The position numbers and the translations under genes are program-made. Shown piece after piece: positions 35,215 through 47,400 of a stretch of DNA of 64,000 bases; within the stretch, counting starts at the first letter, position 1, and each line of letters starts with the position of its first letter. The stretch is taken from contig LNAC01000137.1 of NCBI GenBank assembly GCA_002007465.1, positions 194,763 to 258,762 of the forward strand, in the 5' to 3' direction. Below the pieces are notes generated by a model that made no database searches, was not told the DNA's origin, and was given only the letters and a program-made list of their open reading frames with translations. This stretch comes from Ailurus styani. Lineage: Eukaryota > Chordata > Mammalia > Carnivora > Ailuridae.

Positions 35215-35990
35215 GACTCTACAGGTTGAGAGTGAGTCCTAAGAGACTGTCCCCCACTTCAGATACCAATCTCAAGTAGGAGGTCCCCAGGTCACCTACA
35301 GCTTCTGTCTAACCCGTCTATAAATCAGAGGTTCCCATGAACCTCCCCTCTCTTGAATTGGATTACTTCCTGAAATAGACACAAAACACAGGGAAACACT
35401 TACTTACATTTACCAGTTTATTATATAATACAGGATATGGAAGAACAGCCAGAAGAAGAATTATATAGAGTAAAGTCTGGAAGTGTCCCAAGGGCAGGAA
35501 CTTCTGTCCCCATAAAGTTGGGGTGTGCTACCCTCCCAGAACATGGATGTGTTGGCTAACCTGAAAACTCTCCAAAACCTGTACTTTCCAGATTTTAATT
35601 GAGATTTCATCACATAAGTATGATGAATCATTGTCTCAACCAGCCCCTCTCCCCTTCCAGAAAAGTAGGGTGTGGGACTGAAAGTTCCAAGCTTCTAATC
35701 ACAGTTTGGTCTTTCTGATGACCAGCCCCCATCCTGAAGCTATCGTGCGAGCCTACCGTGAACTGCCCCATTAGAACAAAAGACACTCCCATCACCCAGG
35801 AGATTCCAAGGCCTTTAGAAGTTCTGTGTCAGGAACCAGGTCAAAGATCGAATATTAGAACAAAAGATGCTTCTAGTGCTCTCGTCACTCAGGAATTTAC
35901 AAAATTTTTAGGAACTCTGTGCCAGGAACCAGGGGCTGAGAACAATATATGTATTGGCTATTATTTCACAGGGACCTAGTAAACTTTTGG
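35215..35990 (-). mobile_element. Probable solitary ERV-type LTR with internal 85-bp duplication
   Basis: The segment includes 'aggaggtccccaggtcacct', 'agtttattatataatacagg', 'tctgtgccaggaaccagggg' and 'acaatatatgtattggct', which I associate with old ERVL-type LTRs in reverse. Two tandem blocks beginning ATTAGAACAAAAGA, at about 35771 and 35856, share the order ATTAGAACAAAAGA, CACCCAGGA/CACTCAGGA, TTCTGTGTCAGGAACCAG/CTCTGTGCCAGGAACCAG. No retroviral gene is seen. Confidence 0.45.
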
Positions 35991-36015
35991 GGGCATCCTT
36001 TACAAAGACACTGAT

Positions 36016-36221
36016 CTATTTTTTTTTTAAGATTTTATTTATTTATTTGACACACAGAGAGAGAGAGCGAGCACATGAGGAGGGGGAGAGGCAGAGGCAG
36101 AGGGAGAAGCAGGCTCCCTGCAGAGCAGGGGAAGCCCGTTATGGGACTCGATCCCAGGACTCCAGGATCATGACCTGAGCTGAAGGCAGTGGCTTAACAA
36201 AGTGAGCCACCTATGGGCCCC
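36016..36221 (-). mobile_element. CAN-SINE, older type
   Basis: Reverse SINE with duplication TACAAAGACACTGAT at 36001-36015 and 36222-36236, perfect. The head is mutated ('gccacctatgggcccc'). Confidence 0.93.
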
Positions 36222-36559
36222 TACAAAGACACTGATATAATTCACAAGGGCTTCACTCTCATGACCTAAGAACTTCCTTAAAGCCCCACCTCTTAATTCC
36301 ATGACATTGGACATTAGGATTTCAACTCATGAATAGTGGGGGTGGGGGGGACACAAACATTCACATCAGAGCAGTGAGACAGATAAGAAAGGGTTATGTT
36401 GTCTTCTTTATGCTTTGCTTTCCCATGAGCTAACAGGACGGACCTTATTTCTTGGTCTAAACCCTCCCCAAAGATACTCTCCTATTGTTAGAATCAGGGG
36501 GTAACCCAGCCTGGTGGGGGGCAAAATATCAAACAGTAGTTTTCAGTCTGATTGTATTA

Positions 36560-36950
36560 CATAAAAGGTGCTAAGTTAGCATGTAACAGGGGTGCTAACT
36601 CAGTCTGAGCTGGTCAGGGGAACATTGTTGAGGAATTGCTGTTTCAGCTGACAGTTGAAGGCAGTGGAAGTTAGCTAAGCCAAGAGTGTGGGAGGGGAAA
36701 TGGGGGGCGGGAGGTTTTCATGGAAAGCAAATTGAATGGTGGGGTGACTTTGAGGAAGAAAGCCTAATTTGTGATAAAAGCTGAAAAACCAGTAAGGCTA
36801 GATCCTTAGAGACTGATGGGAGATAGGCCAAAAAATAAGCAAGGATCAGACCAAGGAGAACTTTGCAAGTTGCCGAAGATTTAGGCTGAGGGACTAGGTG
36901 CTTAATAAATATTGTGATGGAATATCACCATAATTGCAAGGTTAATAAAT
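36560..36950. repeat. Ancient interspersed repeat, unassigned (copy 3)
   Basis: 'cagctgacagttgaaggcag', 'ccaagagtgtgggagg' and 'accaaggagaactttgcaag' fit the same family as 4930-5400 and 53000-54300. Confidence 0.4.
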
Positions 36951-37202
36951 TTCCTTGAACTTTGATGTGGTGGACTCTCCTAATTTTCTACCCATCCCCC
37001 TTATATGCTGAAAGGGCTTTAGTTTGTTTGTGTTCAACAATATATCCAGCCCCTGGTGAATTAAGGTAGGTCTTATACAGTTGTGTCTGTTTTCTTCCTT
37101 TTTGCCACCTACTTATTAGCCCAGCCTCCCTCATATTGAGGAGGGGCTTACGTATGTCCTATATCTGGACAATTGGATGTAAAGGGATGTACACTAAGTG
37201 TG

Positions 37203-37681
37203 TGTATTAGTTTCCTATCGCTGCTGTAACTAAGTGCTACAAACTTAGTGCTTTAATGCACAACTGTATTTTCTTAAAGTCCTGGAGGCCCAAAGTCTGG
37301 AATTAAGTCTCACTCGGCTAATGTGAGGGTATTTGCAGGGCTCTTCCCACTAATGATTCCAGGGGAGAGCTGGTTTCTTTGTCTCTTCTAGCTTCTGACG
37401 GCCGGCCACCCGCGTTCTTGACTCGTGATTCCTTCCTCACATCGCTTCAACCTCCCACCAGTCATTGTATCACTTACTTCTCTTCTGTGTCAACTCTCTC
37501 TCTGTCTCTGTCACATAGGGACACTGGTGATTCCATTTAGGCCCCACTCAGGTCACCCAGAATAATCTCCCAACTCAAGACACTAAATCATATCTGCAAA
37601 ATCTTTTTGCCATATAAGGTAATATTCACAGTTCTGAGGATTAAGACAAGGATATGGTGGGTATTATTCAGCTCACCACAA
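37203..37681 (+). repeat. MLT1-type MaLR LTR, nearly complete
   Basis: It starts 'tgtattagtttcctatcgct' and ends 'attattcagctcaccaca'. Between these are 'gctgtaactaagtgctacaa', 'cttctagcttctgacgg', 'aggtcacccagaataatctc' and 'ttttgccatataaggtaata', all in MLT1 order. It is a non-coding LTR relic. Confidence 0.85.
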
Positions 37682-37784
37682 GGCCTCTGGATAAGTTTTT
37701 ACTTCCCGATAATTGGAGAGCCCCTTTTCTCAATTTTTCCCTTCCTTGTTAGGAATTTTAGGGGAGACTTTATTTTTTTTTTGT

Positions 37785-38320
37785 AGCCATGTTGTTTTAT
37801 TAACTTTTTAAAAAATATATTCTTTCAGCTCTAGTGAAGCATGACTGGCAAATAAAAATTGCATATATTTAGGTGTAAAATGTGGTTTTTTTGAAAGTGT
37901 ACAATGTGATGATTTTCTGTATATATAGTGAATTACCACAATCAAATCAATTAATACACCCATCATCTGACATAGTTATTTTATGTGTATGTATGAGTGT
38001 CTATGCTGAGAACTCTCTTAACAACCTGCAGGTGTACAATGTAGTATAATTAACTATAATCACTGGAACTTAATCATCCTATAATGGAAAATTTGTACAC
38101 TTTGACCAACATCTATTTTACCCACCATTGGCCACTGGCAACCACCATCCTACCTTATGATTTTTTGAGTATGATTTTTTTAGATTCCACATACAAGGGA
38201 TCAATAATACAGCTTTTTTTTTCTTTCTTTGCCTGCCTTTTACTTAGCATAATGTCCTCCAGGTTCATCTTTGTTGAGGCTTTGATGCCTAGAGCTGCTA
38301 CAACCATTTTATAACCAGTA
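37785..38320 (-). mobile_element. L1M 3' fragment, antisense
   Basis: 'gactggcaaataaaaattgc', 'attaccacaatcaaatcaat', 'acccatcatctgacatagtt', 'cactggcaaccaccatccta' and 'gcataatgtcctccaggttc' form the familiar antisense L1M 3' region. The 76-codon frame at 38084-38314 is not a gene. Confidence 0.88.
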
Positions 38321-38944
38321 GATGATATCGAAGGATGAAACCCCCAATTATGAAGGGCAGAAGACCCTGGGCTCTTGATGACAATGTTGAGTTGCTGAGC
38401 AGAACCTTGAACAATATGCCTCCCAGCTTCCTGTTAGGGAAGATGATTGTCTTTTCTGTTTAAGTCACAGTTAGTTGCTATTGTTACTTGCAGCTGAATA
38501 TACCCTCACTGCTCCATTTGACAAATAAAGTTTGGTGCTTTTTGCAGTCAGGAAAATGTTATGATCAAGAACTTAATACTGTGAAAATAAAGGAAATCTC
38601 ATTTAAAACGGGGTTGGGAAGACCTGAAGGGGGAGCTCTCACACACTACCACTCAAAGTAATCAGCATACCATGCATTCTCCAACAGCAAGAAGCTTAGT
38701 TTACAAATAGCAGGAGCAAGGAAGAATTTCCCCTTGCCCAGCAACAGCCCTGCCGATGAGAACTCAGTGAAACAGCCCCTCCCAGCTTCTGCCTTTCCCC
38801 TACAAAAGCAAGCCCCTCTCCTTGTTCTCCAGATTTGCATATCGTTCACCATAGTTTTCTTGTCCCAAATTGTAATTCCTTTTTTTCTCCCAAGTAAACT
38901 CATTTTCCTGATAAAATAACTGGCTCTTTTGGTTTGTTTTTTTT
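38321..38944. other. Low-copy DNA, no gene seen
   Basis: A minus frame of 85 codons (38646-38903) and an opposing plus frame overlap; neither is supported as a gene. Confidence 0.4.
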
Positions 38945-38961
38945 TAAGGTAAACATTATTA

Positions 38962-39128
38962 TTTTTTAAGATTTTATTTATCTATTTGACAGAGAGCACT
39001 CACCCGTCAGGGGAGGGGCAGAGAAAAGACTCCTTGCTGAGTAGGGAGCTGGTTGCAGGACCCGATCCCAGGAGTCAGGGTACATAACCTGACCTGAAGG
39101 TATCATGACCTGAGCCACCTACACAACC
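38962..39128 (-). mobile_element. CAN-SINE, old diverged
   Basis: Degenerate reverse SINE starting 'ttttttaagattttatttat'. The imperfect flanking repeat TAAGGTAAACATTATTA / TAAGGCGAACAATATTA (38945-38961, 39129-39145) fits an aged target-site duplication. Confidence 0.85.
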
Positions 39129-39145
39129 TAAGGCGAACAATATTA

Positions 39146-42100
39146 ATATAGAAACAAAGACTTTCAGGGAAAGGGGAATGAAGGGAACGTCTGATTCAGC
39201 CTTTCTATTTTAAAGATTACTAAATTGGGGAAGATTACTAATTTGGGGCACAGAGGGGTGCTAGATTTCTGCAAAATCAACAGCCAAAATTTAGTTCACA
39301 ACCTGGATTACAATTTCATCACCTGGCTCTTGCTTCAGTAATATTTCCCCAACCCATGAAGCCTCAGAACAATAGAAATAGATTTGAGGGGCAAAAAGGC
39401 AAAGACCAAACATGTTACGCTTTCTTTGCGATGCAGGCTTTAACCAAGTTTCAAGTTCTTCTAACATAATATAATTTAATGGGGAGAGCTCTTGATATTA
39501 AGAGGCAAAATTTATATTTAAAAGGCTAGGACTGTGACACAGTAAGGCACTTTAAGGATGTTGGAAACGAAAAGCAAGAGTAACTGATGGTTGTTATTAC
39601 ACAGGAACAACGAAGTTGATTCTCTAGAATTAAAGGTGTTTCAGTGTCATTGTTGCTCCTGGGAGTAGGCACCTGGATTCCCCCCGCCCCCCCCGTCTCG
39701 GGACAGCTTTATCCAAATAAAACACAGCGTGTTTCATCACCCATAATGGAAAGTGCCCGTCACTCCTTGAACATCATCATATGGTTGGTGGCCGATGGAT
39801 AATGGAGCACTGAGTGTCAAGGTGACTGGCTTTCAATGCACACAAAACTAAAAATTATAGACCTGTCATTCCAGAGGCAGGCCACAATTAGCTGTCTATG
39901 CAACTCGAAATTTCCATTTTGCCAGCTGAGTAATCAGTTGACTGGAGTTTCTCATTTTGGATGCATTTCCAAGCCTTTTGTGTGCTGCTCTTTTAAAATG
40001 TGGATTCTGAAGTAAATAAACAGTGCACTTAATCAGATGTATTCTTTTTAGAAACACCCTCTTCCCAAACATATAGGCAAACAACAATATTGTTATAATA
40101 GTAACAATAGTAATGTGAGGAAACAGTATAAGCCTTGGGTATTTCATTTAGAGATAGTAAAAGTTCAAGCCAAAAAATAAGAATCATGCCTTAATATCTG
40201 GGAGTCCAGGGTTCAGAAAGTGAAACAGATTCTGGCAGCGGGTAACTTGATAAGGTCACCAAGTAAGAAGTAAAATCAGCACTAGAAGTTAAAACTTGGG
40301 AATTTCAGTCTTGAAAATAATCACTAACTCAAAACTATCTGCCTGTTTTCTATCTAGATTTGGTTTCTAATTCTGTATCTGGGTTCTATCTTTTCTCTAC
40401 TCTAGTCTTTCAGAGCTAGAAAAAATGATGCCAAAATGGGGTTTATTGAAAAATTGCATCGCAATTTTCATTCAGTTGCTGTCAGTACAGTAAACTCCAG
40501 GCCTCTACAATCTGAGATCAGATTCTAGAGCATTTAATTGGACATGGCTCTTCACTCTCCTCGTCCCTTACCCCCAGTCCACATTACTCTCTCCCTCCCA
40601 TGGATGGTCCCTGTCTGAATTTAAATTGCCAAGCCACGAGGACCCAAGTGAAGCTGACAATCGATATAAACTGAGGAAAAGATCAAAAGTCTGAGATCAG
40701 AAGTCTTTTGAGTGAATTTCTCTCTACAAGTCTTGGAAATCTCATTATTTTATTTAACTTTCCATCATGGCTTTGATTATTGGTACTGTTAAGCTAGATT
40801 GCACGGAATAGAAGAGATTTGCCCAATAGAATAAAAGAATTGAATTTGTATTGTATTGAAATAGGTCCTAACTAGACTGCTGATGATGGAATATTGACTA
40901 TTCTATTGTTTTGAATGACTGAGTGTCATATTTTACTGGGAATTGATTTCTGAGCCTCAGTCAAGGGGTGATTGAATTTGCAATTAGAGTCACTCTGTTG
41001 TGTAACTCAGATTATGCAAAGATCATTCTGAAACAGCAACTGAGATATAACCTATGTTATATCTTCTTAAATTCTCCTTGTATATGTATGTCTTCTCTGT
41101 AATTTCTCTGTCTTTGCCTCTGCCTCTCAATTTTTGGTGTGTATTCAGTTTTTAAAAGACCAAAAGACCTTTTATTCATCTCTCCAGAGAAAAGGAACAT
41201 AATCTAGGATTACGGTAGATTGGCTCTCTGTTTTATAAGAATCTAAACCTAGCAATTGGTTAATGTTCTGTCTTCCATTTAAAAAATAGTAAGCTTTGTC
41301 ATTGATGCCTAATGATTAGCATGAAAAGGGAAAGGCTTTTCCAAACTAAAATAGAATCTCTTTAATTCCAAAAATGTCCTTTTAAGAAGTAACTGTGAAG
41401 ATAAGCAAAAGCTATTTTCTCTAAAAGAAAGCATTTTCAAATGAATAGAACAAGCAAATGTGGACTTAATTAGGTGGAGTCAGATGAGTATTAATTATTC
41501 ACCTTTCTGAGGCCAGAATGGTGATGCTAAAGAAATGAAAGAAGGCATGCTATTGGCTTCTTTCCTTTCCTTTCTGTAGCTGCTGCTCTCATCTGAACTG
41601 ACTGAAGATGTGATAGCGGGAGGACAGAATGAAAATTTGCCCTTCCCTTCACAATTGAGGGTACATTGTTTTTGGAAAGTGTAGTATCCTCCATTGAAAT
41701 AAGATGTTATTGACTATCTGATTTGAGACATAATGAACTTTCTTATGTTTGGAATATGCACATACTAATCTGTTATGTCTTAAAAGTAGCTAAATAGATA
41801 CCTTAAAAATAGCTAAATAAACGTTGTCCCCATTTTCAGAGTTCTACGGATTCTAGACTTAATATTTGGGCTAGCAGCCAAAGTGGCCAGTCATTCAAAT
41901 TGATGATAATCACTTAGAGACTAGGGCTGTTTACTTTTGCACAGTCTCTTTTAACAGCATTCTTGCACATCTGCTCCCTTACCCAGGTGAGATTGCATGA
42001 AGCACACGCAGTCTGCCAATGAAATACACTCAACACCGACACAGCAAAAGATCCACACTTACATGAGTACCAAAAACGTGTTAGTTTCAAATGGCAAAAA

Positions 42101-42339
42101 GTGGGGTCAGAAAGAACCTAGGATAAAGGATTTAGCAAATTTGTGTTCTAGGCCTGACAATGATAGTGACTACTTGTTACCTACCTCTTAATGTTGATCT
42201 CAAAATGTGTGTGTGTGTGTGTGTACGTTGAGTGATGGTAAGATCCTGTGACAGGATGGGGCTGGAGGGAGTGGAGGCAGAGAGAAACTCACCCACCCTG
42301 AGGAGTGTTTCCAAGAAGTGAGATGCCTCTGTTATCATG
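39146..42339. other. Repeat-poor block, candidate regulatory DNA in 40480-41550
   Basis: About 3.2 kb with almost no recognisable transposon. A poly-C patch lies at about 39680-39694. Between 40480 and 41550 there are motifs such as ATTATGCAAAGAT (octamer-like, near 41011), TTAATTAGG and ATTAATTATTCA (near 41467-41503). No ORF above 83 codons and no splice-flanked exon was recognised. Confidence 0.4.
42206..42224. repeat. (GT)n microsatellite
   Basis: Nine GT units. Confidence 0.9.
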
Positions 42340-42530
42340 TCTGCATGCTAATTATACTTGTACTCTACACACTTTTAATTCTTCAGGTAACCTCATGTTA
42401 ACTACCTTTTATAGCTGAGGAAACCAAAACCCATGAAGACAAAGTGACTTGTCCCAAATTGGACAGCTTGTCAATAGCAAAGCTGGAACCAGACTCTAAG
42501 CCTCTCTCTGTGTAAGATACATTTTTTCCT
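42340..42530 (-). repeat. MIR SINE, reverse orientation
   Basis: 'ttttatagctgaggaaacca', 'aagtgacttgtcccaaattg' and 'agctggaaccagactctaag' are in reversed MIR order. Confidence 0.7.
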
Positions 42531-42557
42531 AAATGAGTTGTTTTAACCACAACAACT

Positions 42558-42664
42558 CGCAAATGATGTGACAGAACAATTTTCATGAAAAGAAAAAGCC
42601 CCACAAAACTTAGCCAGATGAATTGGGGGCTTGGCAGGAGGAGGTTAGGGATAAACTACTGCTA
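42558..42664 (+). repeat. 107-bp inverted duplication, arm A
   Basis: Reverse-complementary to 43855-43961 over 107 ungapped positions with 7 mismatches by hand alignment (about 93% identity). Similarity stops abruptly at both ends. I recognise no transposon family in it. It lies just right of a MIR. Confidence 0.92.
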
Positions 42665-43854
42665 TAAAATAAGCAATGAAAATAAGCAATCTTTGCAAAG
42701 TAGCACTGCATTCCTCTAGGTCCTTTCAAATATTTCTTTTATAAATTGAAATGATTACATCATCAAGTCCATTATAAATTTCAATCCACTATAGAAAAAT
42801 ATGATTTCTATATATCTTAATTAAGCTACCTTTTAAATTCCATCACAGTAAAGGGAAAAAATTATAGCTATATGGCATAAGATTCCACTCTTCATTTAAA
42901 GACATGTTTTATTGAGGGAGAGGTATGTAAAAGGTAAAGAATAGAACAGGAATCAAAAATACCAAATTGACTTGTGCTCTTTAAGTAGAATTCCTTGGTA
43001 AAGCTGGAAAGGGCTCAAAGAGATGTATATTTGTAGACATGTGGCAGAAATTTGCTTTAAGCTTGAATCAGCTGATATTATTTTTAAAAGCAATATTCTT
43101 TTAAAGTAAAGTCCAGGAATCATGTAAAAATGTATCCCTTCCTTTGTGAGAGTTTTCTTACTAGACCACAGTTTTCTTAAGAGATTGAAATATTTATGAA
43201 AAATACTGCAACTCACAATAGATATTTAATTTCTACTAAATGTAAGAGACTTTTAGTCTCTAAATTAAGAGAAACTCCAAAACACCACCGTAAATATATA
43301 TATTTTTTCATTTAAGTTGCTGCATTTGTAAAAAGGTAGGTGAGTCAGAAACAAGTGTTATGGAGAAGGTTATTTATAGACAAATATAATGAATAAATTA
43401 AACTCCAAATTAGTATGGCTCTAACAATGTGTTCTACTTCTCTTCCAAATCTCCTTTCATTACTATTTTGTAACAGAAATTTCTGTATGTTATAACTCAC
43501 TGCTGTCATGGTGTTGTTTTTCTGGGGAAAACTGCCTTTTTTATTCCCCAATGGAATAGAGGTTAACCAAATTTTATAGCTTACTTAAACTATTTTTTGC
43601 AGCTCACCAGAATTATGCCATTACTATAAATTATCTTAAAATTATATGTACATAAAGATTGACCATTTAATGAATGTATTATTCTTTGTTAAGATTATAG
43701 GTGGGCTCATATCCCACACTAAAGTGGTCGTAAATAATGTAGTGACTGCAAAGTCAGGTTAATATTAAAAGCAGAATTTTGTGGTGCATCTTAAAAACCA
43801 GCATTCTTAATAATCTGGTTTCAAAAAAAAAAAAAAAAGACAACAAAAGTCATG
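42665..43854. other. 1190-bp spacer between inverted arms, AT-rich
   Basis: No recognised repeat or exon. A 16-A run lies at 43823-43838, near arm B. A minor hairpin AGAGAC-TTTTA-GTCTCT lies at about 43246-43262. Confidence 0.5.
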
Positions 43855-43961
43855 TAGCAGTAGTGTATCCCTAACCTCCCCCTGCCAACCCCCCAGTTCA
43901 TCTGGCTAAGTTTTGCGGGGCTTTTTCTTTTCATGAAAATTATTCTGTCACATCATGTGCG
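43855..43961 (-). repeat. 107-bp inverted duplication, arm B
   Basis: Partner of arm A in opposite orientation. Mismatches are scattered single substitutions with no indel. The flanks are unrelated to those of arm A. Confidence 0.92.
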
Positions 43962-44094
43962 TGTATCTGTCACTGGATCTGAATTGCATGTGAATTATAC
44001 CTTGCCTAGATGCCCCAAACTGGAGGAGCGAAAATGTGCCCCTTCTGAATATTCTAGACTTGTATGAGTTCTCTCATATTTTTGTTTTTGTGCA

Positions 44095-44460
44095 AGGCCG
44101 CCGCTAAGGCGGCCTGGAGCCTTGAATGCTGACAGCCTCCATTAGCATGAACGCTGTTCTCTTATCTTCCCTCGCTCTCCTGCGCTCCCCCCTCGCTCTT
44201 TCTTGTCTGACGGTTCCCTGACATCGTTGACAAGGCTGACACCACCAATCAGCTTCGACTCAGCAAGGTCACTGTTCAGACTTGACTCGTGATTGGCTGC
44301 TGCGCTTCAGCGTGTTATTACTGTCTGATTTGATCGGAGGCAGGGGGTGGTCTCCAATCAAACAGAGAAAAGGTCCTAGAGAAGGTAATTAAATCCTGTC
44401 AGAGGCAATTATCGGTTCCAGGGCCATGACTCTGGCCCTGAATGCAGATGATCTGAAACT
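44095..44460. promoter_or_regulatory. Candidate deeply conserved enhancer-like element
   Basis: A compact, moderately GC-rich, repeat-free island in AT-rich DNA. It contains a perfect hairpin AGGCCGCC-gctaa-GGCGGCCT (44095-44115) and a second perfect one, CAGGGCCA-tgactc-TGGCCCTG (44419-44440), whose loop is an AP-1-like TGACTC. CCAAT boxes occur as CCAATCAGC (44245-44253), GATTGGCTG (44291-44299) and CCAATCAAAC (about 44354). Several CpGs survive. There is no ORF of note. The architecture suggests an enhancer, alternative promoter or structured transcript. Conservation cannot be tested here. Confidence 0.45.
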
Positions 44461-47400
44461 GTATTCTTGTAGAAATTCAAGAGGGCTCCTGGCGTGGTTC
44501 AGCAAGGCATAAAGGAAGCGGCAGCCTTCTGCAAACAATGCAGCTCTGTATTTTGAACCTTTCTGTCTTTTTCCCCCTTTACCCGAAGACTTCTGTTTTC
44601 CCTGATCAAAAATATTCCTTTTCAGGCCACATTCTAATTAATTTAATAGACAAGGTTTTCCTTTCTTGTACATAAATAATGACGAGTTTTACCAAGAACT
44701 TCTGCCCCCAACACGGGCTGTAACAAACAGCCTTTATCAAGGCAAACCAAAGCGTTTAATGGAAGGACACCCATCTGTAGTTTAGACCAAGGGAGAAAAC
44801 AAATGGAAAGCCTCTAACATGGATGCTCTGCCTGAGGTGGACCCTGGCCTGTCTGTTTATCCCTTACCAGGAGCATGGTGGAGTTGGCTGCTGTGACAAA
44901 TCTGGAAGTTTCTCCGAGGTAGTTGGTCTCGCGGTGATGGCAGGATTATGCGTGTAACAGCTCTAGTTTTTAAAGGACAGAAAAAGGCTGTGGCAGATTT
45001 TAGTAAGTGAGGGAAATGCTTTTCTCAACCCCCCCAAAAACATTTAGGAAAGGTAAATTTTAAAACTGGCCTGGAAGATAAAAACAGAAAGAAAGGAATG
45101 CTGTGTTTTTAATTGGGACGGAAAAGCAAACGCAAACTCCGTAGGCACAATTTTGCTTATATATAGAGAGAGGACTTCCGTTTTGTTCCCCTATGTGATT
45201 TCTCTTTGACCGCTGTTTGCTATTAAGTAAGCTTTGGGGTGTGATTTTTGCCCAAGAGCCTAGCACTACGAAGTGAACCTCTCTCCAGATCCTGAAGATC
45301 ATTAATTGTTCTCAATGATACTAGTCAGATTAGCATGAAAAACATTTGATCCGGTATGAAGGTACATCATAAAGTTTCTGTATCCTCAGACACTGGCTTT
45401 AACAGGCTTTATGAAATATTGTGCATAATAAACGCCAAACTTCCAAATGGATAGCCTTGATTTCAACCTTTGTGTTTTGTGAGCACGGGTATTATTTTGT
45501 CAAGAATAAGATGTTCAAAACACCATTAAAACAATTTCTGTATTGTTGCTGATGAAACAGTTTAACCACTAGGGTTTCTCCCGAGGGAACAGTTAACTTT
45601 CCTCTAATCTTGGTTGTTGTCTTTGTTCCTAAAGCACCATATTCCTTAATATGCCTGACTTTATTTGTTTTGTTGAAACATAAACAGATGCTTTAATCAA
45701 AACATCATTTAAAAAAAGTAGTCCTTGCTACTAGCCCATTAATCAGGAAGAGGTATCAGGCTAGGAGAGAAATTTGTGGGAGAAGATGTTAATAATAATA
45801 AACCCTGGACCCTGGTTGGCTGGATTAAAAAAAAGGTCCAGATCTGCACACATGACTCTGAAAATGATGTTTAATTCATTCCATATTGCATTTTTGGAAC
45901 ATCAAAGGCTTCATCAACTTCCCTAATAAAGATAAAATCGATATGTAGATAGAAACAAACTGCCCACAAATCTGGCAGCAGATTTTAGATCATTAGACCT
46001 AAGATTCCTGCCATTACAGAACTATTTTGCTTTTCCTCCACGTGAGTGACAACTCTGTTTCACTTATGAACCAAGGTATTTATTTTTATGTGACCAATCA
46101 TTGTGTATTGCTGTCTGGTTAGACTACTGGATTTGGTTTGGTTTTGTATTGAAGTGGTGGCTGTCCGAATGAAAACGCCTCTTTTGAAAGAAATCTTCCT
46201 CTATGAAGAAAATAAACACGTTTTGTAAGTAAAATGCAAGGTAAAAAATTTGAACTCTTTTCCCCAAATAATTAAGATCAGTGCTCCTGTAAACAAGAAA
46301 AACAGAGAGGAAAAAAGAAAGGACAAAAGACTAGACGATGTACCCAGTTTATTGAAGAGCCCTCTATACTCAGTCTTTTAAGCTCCCTCACTAGATGGGG
46401 AACTACTTGAGGACAGGGATCATGTCCTACTCCATCTGGTTTTCCCAGAAAACCAATAGTTCCAAGACTATATCATTCCACTGACTTTTGTAGGACACCC
46501 ATATTGGCCTCTGTGAGAGGCCACTCCCAAGCTGAGATTCTGGAAAGCATCAGTGACTATAGAGTAGCATTATTTAATCAGAGAAGATTAATTAAAATGC
46601 CCTGGTGGGGAGTGGACCCTGATCTGAGGGCTGTTACCTCTGTCAAAGTGTTTAATTTGTGTTCTAAATAAAGACCGGAGCTTCTTTATGCTAGTAACTT
46701 TATTCTGTTAGCATCAAAGCACTAACCATCAGAATTGCTTTAATGAAAAATATCTGAGGTTATTAGGATTATAAAGGTGGGCTGTCTGCATGATGTGTCT
46801 TTAAAAGCTTTGTAAACAGGACTCTCCAGGGGACGTTATGTTCTGTTCAATATTAAAGTGTTTGTTAATATTTACAGTGTTTATGCAACCTTATGTTCAG
46901 TTGCTTTGGTCAGCATTGTTGGAATGGGAAAAAAGGATTTGTCTTTTAATCGGTCTTTTCCAGGTTTCTGGTGAGATTCCTACCACCACTGGGTGCAGGA
47001 ATACACAGCGCAAACAAAGCCCTTTGGGGTACATTTTCAGGATGGTGCATTTGGGAACAATAAGTTATCAACAGTGATAGGAACTGAGTATACGGTTCCC
47101 TGCCCAACACCAGAGCCAGTGTACCCCGCTGATTCCGCAGTGCACTGAAAATATTGCGTGAATAAGATAAAAACCATCTGCAGTTCTTAGTTGTAAGTTG
47201 GAATTCCTCAAAAGCAATTGAGAAAAAAAAAAGATGACAGGAAAATCACTATTAAGCAATATGTACTGAGAACTATATATTTTTTAAAAGGGGGTTGGCA
47301 GTGAAAAATTAGCTGGGCCTTGCCACATAGGGAATGAAAAAAATTAACTTTCACTGTTTTGTGATGTTGCTGTGAATTCGCTGTATTGCAAGCTGCATAT

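Larger units (their letters stand above)
34885..36370 (+). repeat. Old MaLR/MLT-like LTR, split by a second LTR-like element and a SINE
   Basis: The left arm, about 34885-35110, has 'ggctgctataataaaatgcc', 'caacagaaatttatttctca' and 'cggttctggaggcagagaag'. The right arm, about 36237-36370, has 'ctctcatgacctaagaactt', 'aaagccccacctcttaat' and 'ggatttcaactcatgaatag'. Both are phrases of MLT/MaLR LTRs, and the intervening DNA is later insertion. Confidence 0.6.
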
